Assembly: GCA_016929035.1 (NCBI GenBank)
Contig: JAFGJP010000011.1
Coordinates: 1-5,027 of the forward strand
Direction of reading: 5' to 3'
Source: Candidatus Auribacterota bacterium
Lineage (GTDB): Bacteria; Auribacterota; JAFGBW01; JAFGJP01
DNA length: 5,027 nt
Part shown: one piece after another, positions 1-5,027 of the stretch
Layout of the letters: every line of letters starts with the position of its first letter
Numbering within the stretch: the first letter of the stretch is position 1
Notes under the pieces: model-generated
Databases searched by the model: none
Seen by the model: the letters and a program-made list of their open reading frames with translations, nothing else
What the model was told of the DNA's origin: nothing
Made by a program: the position numbers and the translations under genes

Positions 1-606
1 AATCGTGGAATTCTTAAACAGACTATTTTCCACGAGAAAGAAGATTTTCGTCTGTTTTTGAATATCATTCAAAAATACAGTAGTAAATACAATGCCAGAT
101 TCTATCACTGGTGTCTGATGAGCAATCATTACCATCTGGTTACAGAATTGAAAAATCCAGAAGATTTGACAAAAATTACAGGAGGCATACAGCAGGTTTA
201 TGCATACAGATATCACAAGAAATATGGAACAGCTGGAAAACTTTTTCAAGGACGCTTTAAAAGCCAGGCCATTGAGAAAGAAAATTATTTACTGATATGT
301 GGAAGATATGTGGAGAATAATCCCGTAAGAGCAGGATTATGTCAGAACGCCTGGGATTGGCCGTGGTCAAGCGCAGGGTTCTACATCGACGGAAAAAATG
401 ATACGATTACATTAAAAGATCCTCTCTGGAAAAAGACTAATGGTGAAGACTATAAAGAATGGCTTAAAAAAACCTCACAGGAAGAGGAGAAGTTATTCAA
501 AAGCAGTCTTGAAGTCATCGGCAATTTGGAATATCAAAGAAAATTATTGAAAAAAAAGGGACGCATAATCCATAGAAGAAAAGGAAGAAGACCTGACTAT
601 TTATAA
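1..606 (+). CDS. REP-associated tyrosine transposase (RAYT, IS200-like Y1_Tnp/HUH family), 5'-truncated by the window edge
   Basis: The frame is open from base 1, giving 201 visible residues. The first possible start inside the window, TTG at 58, is unlikely to be real, because the 19 residues before it (NRGILKQTIF...) match the usual start of the fold, 'RGN..q.IF...D...F'. About 15-25 residues are probably missing. The HUH metal-binding motif is H-Y-H in MSNHYHLV (codons 127-135). The nucleophilic tyrosine is most likely the one in GRYVENNPVRAGL (codon 307-309), followed by the family hallmark NNPVRAG and a W-P-W-S-S-A segment. The C-terminal tail is strongly basic (KKKGRIIHRRKGRRPDYL), as in many RAYTs. 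The family cuts and joins single-stranded DNA and is linked to spread of REP-type palindromes, usually as a single-copy domesticated gene. The gene is more AT-rich than the bat operon, consistent with separate origin. It converges on batE with a 64-bp gap. No disabling mutation is visible, so it may be active. Confidence 0.9.
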   Translation, partial: NRGILKQTIFHEKEDFRLFLNIIQKYSSKYNARFYHWCLMSNHYHLVTELKNPEDLTKITGGIQQVYAYRYHKKYGTAGKLFQGRFKSQAIEKENYLLICGRYVENNPVRAGLCQNAWDWPWSSAGFYIDGKNDTITLKDPLWKKTNGEDYKEWLKKTSQEEEKLFKSSLEVIGNLEYQRKLLKKKGRIIHRRKGRRPDYL

Positions 607-615
607 TTTATCTAT

Positions 616-637
616 TTTATAATAAACTAGTTATAAA
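616..637. repeat. AT-rich inverted repeat after the transposase gene
   Basis: TTTATAA at 616-622 is mirrored by TTATAAA at 631-637 around an 8-base loop (TAAACTAG). It starts ten bases after the transposase stop. The stem is only 7 bp and almost all A/T, with no following T-run on either strand, so it is not a convincing intrinsic terminator. It could be part of the subterminal structure of the transposase element; that is inference. Confidence 0.35.
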
Positions 638-639
638 GA

Positions 640-651
640 GTGTCCCCAATT
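640..651. other. GTGTCCCCAATT motif, candidate end of the RAYT/IS200-like element
   Basis: On the minus strand this reads AATTGGGGACAC. From memory, motifs of the form AATTGGGGACA(G/C) often flank IS200-like/RAYT transposase genes in environmental bacterial genomes. It lies 34 bases past the transposase stop and 20 bases short of the batE stop, where an element boundary would be expected. The left end is outside the window, so pairing cannot be tested here. Confidence 0.4.
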
Positions 652-662
652 GCTTCAATTGC
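647..662. repeat. CAATTGC direct repeat with 9-bp period
   Basis: CAATTGC occurs at 647-653 and again at 656-662. Because CAATTG is itself palindromic, the pair can also fold as a 6-bp stem with a CTT (or AAG) loop. It lies between the candidate element end and the batE stop. It might be a local duplication at an insertion boundary or chance; there is no T-tract, so I do not call it a terminator. Confidence 0.35.
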
Positions 663-670
663 CTCTTGTC

Positions 671-1432
671 TCAAAAGACTTCACATTCTGAGCTTTTGAT
701 CCAGCCCATCTTTTTATCGTGGCGCCTGACCTTATACCAGGAGTCCCTGGATGAAATGATGGCAACCTTTGTCCCTTCATAAAGGGTATAATGCGTTGTG
801 GCTGAATCGAACGGCTCGAATCGGACATCGGCCGTATCCGTTATAATAACCGCCTCCTTTCCTGTGAGAGAGACCTTCTCATACGCCGTTATGAAGGAAG
901 CAGTAAAAATCATGATTAACACCGCTAATGTTACGGGCCTGTACTTTCTGACCCAGGGAATATAGGCCGCAGCCAGGATAACCAGCAGAATCAATGTGAA
1001 TATTACGCTTAAAAAAAGAGTCAGCCCATTGATTGTCAAACGGGAGAAAACCTTACCGATCGCGTCCCTCCACCACGATCTTTCAGGTTCCCCCGTGCCG
1101 CCTTTTATCAATGACCTTGCATATTGATAATTCGCCTTTAGATCACTGTCTCTGGGCATAAGCCGCATCGCTTTTTCATAATTGAGGATCGCTTTGCCCA
1201 ACTCGCCCTTTTTAAAGTAATTGTTTCCGAGATTATAATAAAGATTGCCGCTTTCATATCCTGACTGAAGGACCTGATGATAGGCTTCGATAGCCGAGGC
1301 ATAGTTCCCTTCAGAATAAAATGTGTTTCCGCGGTAAAAGTCACTCTCCAAATTTGCGCAACGTACTGAGCGCAGAGGGTAAAATGCAAAAACAAGAAAA
1401 ATTATCAGCCAAGCGGTGTACTTTTTTTTCAT
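671..1432 (-). CDS. batE: BatE-like protein: TPR, two membrane helices, C-terminal SH3 domain
   Basis: This is a complete 253-residue protein. Residues 1-26 form a signal peptide or anchor (MKKKYTAWLIIFLVFAF...). Two TPRs follow at about 30-63 and 64-97, with the characteristic YYNLGNNYFKKGELGKAILNYEKAMRLMP. Two hydrophobic helices lie at about 136-158 and 166-184, separated by the basic turn VRKYR. Residues 193-253 look like a bacterial SH3 (SH3_3) domain: TADVR...YTLYEGTKVAIISSRDSWYKVR...MGWIKSSE. By the positive-inside rule the turn is cytoplasmic, so both TPR and SH3 domains would face the periplasm. BatE is the last Bat protein in many operons and is taken to act in an inner-membrane complex with the other Bat proteins; its biochemical role is not established. 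The start codon overlaps the batD stop as ATGA, indicating translational coupling, and GGAA lies just upstream. It is the last operon gene visible. The cysteine at residue 25 (SVRC) is a poor lipobox. Confidence 0.88.
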   Translation of the reverse strand: MKKKYTAWLIIFLVFAFYPLRSVRCANLESDFYRGNTFYSEGNYASAIEAYHQVLQSGYESGNLYYNLGNNYFKKGELGKAILNYEKAMRLMPRDSDLKANYQYARSLIKGGTGEPERSWWRDAIGKVFSRLTINGLTLFLSVIFTLILLVILAAAYIPWVRKYRPVTLAVLIMIFTASFITAYEKVSLTGKEAVIITDTADVRFEPFDSATTHYTLYEGTKVAIISSRDSWYKVRRHDKKMGWIKSSECEVF

Positions 1433-3270
1433 ACTTTCCTTCTTTCCAAATCATCAATCACTTCACACATGTCATTAAACAGCGTTTCGCGTTTTTGTTC
1501 ATCGAATTCTGACGGCGCGTACCGTGCCATATCACATGCCCCAAAGAATTCCTCCATTTTTTTCAATATCCCTTCCTCGATATTCTTACCCCCCAGAATC
1601 TCTCTTATCACTTCAACGCTGACTCTTCCGGCAGGCAGATGGAATTTATCAGACAGGTATCCATGAAGAGTCTTATGCACCATATCGAAGAACTCCTCGC
1701 TTTTTTTCTGTTTCAGAAGCTTTCTGGCTTCTGCTATGCCTTTCCTTGCTTTGGTCGACGCATGAAGTCGCCTCGCGTACTTCAGATCAGTCCTGAGCTT
1801 CTTGTGATGTCTGAAGGATGTCAAGAGAACGATGAAGGCCGTAAATACAGCCAGGTTATAAATCCAAAAGATCGCACTCTGGAACAGGAACTTTCCCTTT
1901 CGCTTCCATTTTCCCGGAGACTCCTTGATGTAAACAATGTCTCTTCCCAGTGTCTCTTCTTTCATCACCCTTGCCGGCCCCTGCGGGCTTTCCAGCAGCC
2001 TCAATTCCCCGCCCTGTGTCTTTTCAACGGTGATGGGAAAAGGTCCGCGGGTCAGGACCTGGTATTCTTTCCTTTGAGGATCGAAAAAGCTGAACGTTAT
2101 CTCTGGTATTTCACTGACTTTTTCCGACATGGGGATAAGAACCTGTTCAAAAACCTTGGCATCGCCTTCTTGTCTGACCTCCGGCTCATAGACCTTCAAT
2201 CCTTCCTGAGATGACAAGACAGGACTCACGACAGCATCCAGATTTCCTTTGCCTCCTACGACCATCTTCAATGTCACAGGGTCACCAGCTATGACCTCTT
2301 TGGGGGCTGCTTCCACTTCCAGCCGGAACTGGCCGATAGCTCCCTTAAAACTGTCAGGCCTTCCCTCCTCGGGCAGAGGATGCACGGTGATGGACAAAGG
2401 CGGTGATTTGACCTGAAAGGGATAGGTCTCATAACGGTCAAAAAAGTTATCAAAAATATCATCATCAAAAAAACCTTTAAAAAAATCATCATTGAATGAG
2501 GATCTTCTGCGCGTTTGCTGCTTGCGTATGACAATATTGCAGTCGACCTGCGCCGGTCCTAACACTAGGTCACCCGGCTTTACCGGAAAGATATCCGTAT
2601 GGAATTCAATCACATCATAGGATACGTCTCCGACAGTCTGGCGATATTGATCAGGCTCAAAGAACTCTTTGACTGAAAACCCTTCATGATTGAATTTCGG
2701 ATACTGGATATCCTGAATGGCCAGGCGATTGACATACAACTTGATTGATAAAGGAACTGTTTCGTTCACATAGAGGTCTGTCTTGCCGGATTCAATTGTC
2801 AGAAAAATCCTGTCCTTCAGCTTCTCTTCTGAGATCATTCCCTTTTCTTTGTCCTTCGTGTGGGATTCCGGTCTTTGAGACACAGAGCTGGAAACGACTT
2901 CGATATTTATCGGTTCTGAAGAATATGTTTTCCCCTTGTAGGATACAGAAAAAGGACCAATCTGAAAGCTTCCTGTTTTTAAAGGAGTTAACGAGTATAT
3001 ATATGTGATGGATGTGGAAACCCTGCCATTAACGATCGACATCCGGGTTGACGGACCCAGATACCGTGTTTGAAACCCGTCGATTTCCCCGATATCCGGA
3101 GGAGAGGCATCCTGAGTCCCGTGCAAGGACAGATTCAGATTCAGGCTTTCCCCAAGAGCAACTGTTCTGCTATCAACAGTTGCTTCAAAACGAATATCAT
3201 CAGAAAAAGCAAGACTCTTCCATGCTAATAACAGGATAATGCAAAAAACAATTTTCTTACTTTCAATCAT
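1429..3270 (-). CDS. batD: BatD family protein (periplasmic ectodomain, one membrane helix, cytoplasmic tail)
   Basis: This is a complete 613-residue protein. Residues 1-23 are a signal peptide (KK, then IVFCIILLLAW, cleavage near LAFS/DD). Residues 25-128 fit the BatD N-terminal beta domain, with the family's TVALGESLNL, a run ending in Y..TP.K.G.F.IGPF.V, and YSSEPI. A second beta region at about 152-300 includes YVNETVPLSIKLYV and DIFPVKPGDLVLGPA. A third spans about 310-418 (PKEVIAGDPVTLKMVVGGKGNLDAV). A single membrane helix sits at about 463-486, followed by RHHKKLR, so the tail is cytoplasmic. The tail (about 490-613) is helical and carries YLSDKFHLPAGRVSVEVI and CDMARYAPSEFD, typical of BatD C-termini. 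Residues 254-281 are a striking Arg then Phe/Asp-rich stretch (see findings). BatD is presumed to be a scaffold for the VWA Bat proteins. It starts 87 bp after the BatB-BatC stop and overlaps batE by 4 bp. Confidence 0.92.
   Translation of the reverse strand: MIESKKIVFCIILLLAWKSLAFSDDIRFEATVDSRTVALGESLNLNLSLHGTQDASPPDIGEIDGFQTRYLGPSTRMSIVNGRVSTSITYIYSLTPLKTGSFQIGPFSVSYKGKTYSSEPINIEVVSSSVSQRPESHTKDKEKGMISEEKLKDRIFLTIESGKTDLYVNETVPLSIKLYVNRLAIQDIQYPKFNHEGFSVKEFFEPDQYRQTVGDVSYDVIEFHTDIFPVKPGDLVLGPAQVDCNIVIRKQQTRRRSSFNDDFFKGFFDDDIFDNFFDRYETYPFQVKSPPLSITVHPLPEEGRPDSFKGAIGQFRLEVEAAPKEVIAGDPVTLKMVVGGKGNLDAVVSPVLSSQEGLKVYEPEVRQEGDAKVFEQVLIPMSEKVSEIPEITFSFFDPQRKEYQVLTRGPFPITVEKTQGGELRLLESPQGPARVMKEETLGRDIVYIKESPGKWKRKGKFLFQSAIFWIYNLAVFTAFIVLLTSFRHHKKLRTDLKYARRLHASTKARKGIAEARKLLKQKKSEEFFDMVHKTLHGYLSDKFHLPAGRVSVEVIREILGGKNIEEGILKKMEEFFGACDMARYAPSEFDEQKRETLFNDMCEVIDDLERRKV
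1433..1441 (-). promoter_or_regulatory. Ribosome binding site of batE inside the batD 3' end
   Basis: On the minus strand AAGGAAAGT directly precedes the ATG at 1432, so the GG core is 5 bases from the start. It lies inside the last batD codons. With the 4-bp ATGA overlap it supports this start and coupled translation of batD and batE. Confidence 0.6.
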
Positions 3271-3273
3271 TTT

Positions 3274-3286
3274 CTTCTCTTTTCCT
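3274..3286 (-). promoter_or_regulatory. Ribosome binding site of batD
   Basis: On the minus strand the sequence AGGAAAAGAGAAG ends three bases before the ATG at 3270. Either the AGGA or the later AGAG/GAAG part could serve as Shine-Dalgarno. The signal peptide begins right after this ATG, which confirms the start. Confidence 0.55.
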
Positions 3287-3295
3287 AATAAAGTA

Positions 3296-3356
3296 ATCCG
3301 TATTCTTTTTCATCTGCGTTAATCTGTGTTTGCTTTTATCTGCGAAAATATGCGTT
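3296..3356. repeat. Degenerate tandem 'ACGCAGAT'-type repeats between the BatB-BatC gene and batD
   Basis: Reading the minus strand, related units follow each other: ACGCATAT, TCGCAGAT, ACACAGAT, ACGCAGAT and ATACGGAT, spaced by short A-rich linkers. They fill most of the only sizeable gap inside the operon. Similar ACGCAGATTAACGCAGAT strings recur between genes in many environmental bacterial genomes, as I recall, so this is probably a copy of a dispersed repeat. No clear promoter or terminator is visible in it. Confidence 0.55.
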
Positions 3357-3357
3357 T

Positions 3358-5027
3358 TTACCAGTCCTTCAATACTTCCGGATAACGTCCGGAACTCCAT
3401 TCTTTATTCACATCGTCAATCGTCAAGTCTTCCCGGCCGTAGCGCTCCAGAATCATCCGTGCTTCCTCTTCAGACATCTCTTCTTCCTCTTTTAAGGCAC
3501 CCGGAGCGGAGTCGAAGGGCTGCTCTTCTTTTTTTGTGTTCTGAGCCAAATCAGGAGACGGCTCGACCTGTTCCGGCTGACGGCTTTCTGCACTCTTCTG
3601 CTCTTCCTTTTCTTTTTCCTGAGCAAAATCCGCAGACTGCTCTTCAGCATTTTGTTCCTTCTCCTGCTCTTTCTGTTTCTGCTGGGATGACTCCGAATTC
3701 TGCTTTTCTCTTTGCTCCTGCCTCGTCTGCTCCTGATTCTGCTGCTGTTTCTTCTGCTGTTGCTGGTTTTTTTCCTTTTCTTCCTGTTTTTTCTGTTGCT
3801 GATTTTTTAACTTATCCAGGAGAATTTTTAGCTCTTTTTCAACAAATTCATGATTATACTTGGCATCCGTATTTTCACGGTTCAGCTCTATGGCCCGCTT
3901 ATAGTAATCGAGCGCCTCACGATAAAGACCGGCCGCCAAAGCCATGTCCGTATTGACCTTCATCTTTCCCAGGCGATATTTACTGTTGCCGATATTATAT
4001 AACGATTTTTCTTCGATCGAAGGATCGCGGCTGAGAAGAGCTTTGGTGAACTCTTCAATGGCTTTTTCATAGTCTCCTTTCTGATACAGCGCCGCCCCTT
4101 TATCAAACGGAATGATATCAGAATCAGGTCTGTCGACCTGCGCTTCGTTATAATGCTTCAAGGCTTCATCGTAATTTCCCTTCTCGTACAGCTGATTTCC
4201 TTTTTTTATGCTGTCAGCCGCTGAATCAGCATAAGACCTCACCGGGCAGAAGGCAAAAAGCATAATGGAAATGAAAACAAGGCACAGAGCTTCGCCATTC
4301 ATCCTGAGGCATCTCTTTCTTTCGTTGATAAAAAGTTCTCCGGCTAGCAATAAAAATGCCAGAGCTAAAGGAATCTGAAAACGATCTTCAAACTGTTTGG
4401 CCAGCTTGCTTTCAAGCTCCCTTTTTTCCATCTTTGAAAGCTTTTTATCATAAATCATGTCCAGGCCGAATTCCGTAGCACCGGAACGGACATAGCTTCC
4501 TCCTGTTGCCAGCGCGATCTTCTGCAGGGTCGTTTCGTCTAACCGGGTTTTTACAACATTCCCCTGGCTGTCTTTTAAAAAAGTCTTGTTGCCCTTCTCG
4601 TCTTCCACAGAAATCAGTTCCCCTTCCGGAGTTCCGATACCGATACAAAATATTTTTATTCCTTCTTTTTTTGCGTCCTCAGCGGCTTTGAGAGGAGCTC
4701 CCTCATGATCTTCCCCGTCAGTAATCATAATGAGCACTTTATATTTTTTAAATCCGCCTTCATAGCTTTTTATCGCCTCTTTGATCGCCTGAGAAATGGA
4801 CGTCCCCCCCCTCGTGATCGAATTGACACTCAAACTGTCCAGTGAAAGCAAAAATCCGTTGTAATCCACTGTCAGAGGACACTGCAGAAAGGCTTCCCCG
4901 GAAAAAGCAATCAGCCCAATCCGGTCCCCCTGCAGGTGCTTGATAAAATCTTTTATGGCCAGTTTTGCACGCTCTAATCTGTTTGGTTTGACATCCTGAG
5001 CCAGCATGCTTTTCGATGTATCGACAG
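3358..5027 (-). CDS. batB-batC: BatB-BatC fusion: VWA domain protein joined to TPR protein, N-terminus outside the window
   Basis: The frame is open to the right edge, giving 555 visible residues. The first in-window ATG (5005-5007) is not the start, because the codons before it read VDTSKS, the DxSxS MIDAS motif of a VWA domain. The MIDAS is complete, with the Thr of TRGGTS (about 70 residues on) and the Asp of MITDGED. The BatB part ends with a membrane helix (IPLALAFLLLAGELFI, counted from that ATG at 212-227). After ERKRCLR comes MNGEALCLVFISIMLFAF, a signal-peptide-like helix at 236-257, then BatC TPRs at about 262-380 (GNQLYEKGNYDEALKHY; GAALYQKGDYEKAIEEF; YNIGNSKYRLGK; LYREALDYYKRAIELN). 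Residues 401-454 are a Gln/Lys/Glu-rich linker and 455-506 a 13-residue repeat. The last segment, MSEEEARMILERYG...VLKDW, matches the usual BatC C-terminus. The missing part should hold the N-terminal membrane helices and the start of the VWA fold. VWA and TPR are presumed to bind partners in the MoxR-linked Bat complex. Confidence 0.9.
   Translation of the reverse strand, partial: VDTSKSMLAQDVKPNRLERAKLAIKDFIKHLQGDRIGLIAFSGEAFLQCPLTVDYNGFLLSLDSLSVNSITRGGTSISQAIKEAIKSYEGGFKKYKVLIMITDGEDHEGAPLKAAEDAKKEGIKIFCIGIGTPEGELISVEDEKGNKTFLKDSQGNVVKTRLDETTLQKIALATGGSYVRSGATEFGLDMIYDKKLSKMEKRELESKLAKQFEDRFQIPLALAFLLLAGELFINERKRCLRMNGEALCLVFISIMLFAFCPVRSYADSAADSIKKGNQLYEKGNYDEALKHYNEAQVDRPDSDIIPFDKGAALYQKGDYEKAIEEFTKALLSRDPSIEEKSLYNIGNSKYRLGKMKVNTDMALAAGLYREALDYYKRAIELNRENTDAKYNHEFVEKELKILLDKLKNQQQKKQEEKEKNQQQQKKQQQNQEQTRQEQREKQNSESSQQKQKEQEKEQNAEEQSADFAQEKEKEEQKSAESRQPEQVEPSPDLAQNTKKEEQPFDSAPGALKEEEEMSEEEARMILERYGREDLTIDDVNKEWSSGRYPEVLKDW
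3490..3645 (-). repeat. Coding minisatellite: four 39-bp (13-residue) units in the BatC linker
   Basis: The protein reads in register as EEQSADFAQEKEK, EEQKSAESRQPEQ, VEPSPDLAQNTKK and EEQPFDSAPGALK. At DNA level units 3529-3567 and 3607-3645 agree at about 28 of 39 bases by my hand count, and units 3490-3528 and 3607-3645 at about 22 of 39, including an identical CTGCTCTTC end. The unit at 3568-3606 is the most diverged. The period is a multiple of three, so copy changes keep the frame. The repeat probably lengthens a disordered tether between the TPRs and the conserved C-terminus. Confidence 0.65.
3500..3519. repeat. REP-like dispersed repeat core inside the BatC linker
   Basis: The plus strand reads CCCGGAGCGGAGTCGAAGGG, one base away from CCCTGAGCGGAGTCGAAGGG, which I recall as the core of a repeat common in environmental bacterial genomes. 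The coding strand gives Q-PFDSAPG, close to the 'PFDSAQG' often seen where such repeats are translated. It has a short imperfect dyad (CCC...GGG). It lies in frame in the last 13-residue unit and does not break the gene. Confidence 0.55.
4228..4302 (-). other. Relic BatC signal peptide and start codon inside the fusion
   Basis: The ATG at 4302-4300 opens MNGEALCLVFISIMLFAFCPVRSYA, with a hydrophobic core and an S-Y-A/D cleavage-like end just before the first TPR. This is how a free-standing BatC would begin. The upstream bases (CTCAGG) give only a weak ribosome binding site. In the fusion the segment would act as a membrane helix. Internal initiation producing separate BatC is possible but unproven. 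Confidence 0.5.

Noticed and set aside
58..60. TTG as the start of the transposase
   Set aside because: The in-frame residues before it match the conserved N-terminal strand of the family, so the gene begins off the window.
647..661. CAATTG-CTT-CAATTG hairpin as an intrinsic terminator for batE
   Set aside because: The stem is only 6 bp and AT-rich, and no T-run follows on either strand.
791..818. Second PFDSA string, in BatE (residues 207-211)
   Set aside because: It sits where SH3 domains have a variable 'R..P...S' loop, and the DNA (GGCTGAATCGAACGGC) does not match the REP-like core beyond a few bases; coincidence is more likely.
1358..1360. Cys25 of BatE as a lipoprotein cysteine
   Set aside because: The preceding residues are S-V-R, which do not fit a lipobox (Arg at -1); an ordinary signal peptide or anchor fits better.
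1422..1429. A8 run at the start of batE as a programmed frameshift site
   Set aside because: It is simply the MKKK signal-peptide start, with no overlapping frame or stimulatory structure to make use of a shift.
1639..2214. Plus-strand open frame of 191 codons opposite batD
   Set aside because: It is a shadow of batD, which has clear domains, a signal peptide and a ribosome binding site; the plus-strand product shows no recognisable features.
3330..3956. Long plus-strand open frame (208 codons) opposite the BatC part
   Set aside because: It lies antisense to the Gln/Glu/Lys-rich coding region, whose codon bias clears stops in that frame. The product is Ser/Pro/Leu-rich with no domain, and the RHPERSRR string in it is just the translated REP-like repeat.

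Overview
The window is most of a Bat (Bacteroides aerotolerance) operon, read on the minus strand, with the 3' part of a REP-associated tyrosine transposase gene on the plus strand at the left edge. Operon proteins carry Sec-type signals, trans-envelope topology and TPR, VWA and SH3 modules, which points to a diderm (Gram-negative) environmental bacterium of moderate GC. The phylum cannot be fixed from these genes. The mix of a RAYT gene, a 'PFDSA-G' type repeat and 'ACGCAGAT' type intergenic repeats reminds me of Desulfobacterota, Nitrospirota or Omnitrophota genomes; that is recollection and not proof.

Layout. Bases 1-606 (+) hold the IS200-like/RAYT transposase, whose 5' end is off the window. 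It is visibly more AT-rich than the rest. Bases 607-670 form a short convergent spacer with an AT-rich inverted repeat, a GTGTCCCC motif that may be the element end, and a CAATTGC direct repeat. The minus-strand operon follows, in transcription order from the right edge: a BatB-BatC fusion (VWA plus TPR; 5027-3358, start off the window), an 87-bp gap holding degenerate tandem repeats, batD (3270-1429), then batE (1432-671), which overlaps batD by 4 bp (ATGA). No gene-free stretch exceeds 90 bp. I found no RNA gene, CRISPR array, riboswitch or convincing intrinsic terminator. The operon promoter is not in the window; by family precedent a MoxR ATPase gene, a DUF58 gene and batA probably lie to the right.

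How the genes fit together. Bat proteins are thought to form an inner-membrane complex linked to a MoxR AAA+ ATPase and to envelope or oxidative stress tolerance. Here the VWA domain with an intact MIDAS, the BatC TPRs, the BatD ectodomain, and the BatE TPR and SH3 domains can all be placed on the periplasmic side by hydrophobic segments and positive-inside charges, with the BatD C-terminal domain in the cytoplasm.

The gene content is a known system, not a new one. The most interesting details are the in-frame BatB-BatC fusion that keeps BatC's signal-like helix, a 39-bp/13-residue coding minisatellite in its linker that contains a REP-like repeat, and the dispersed repeats around the operon.
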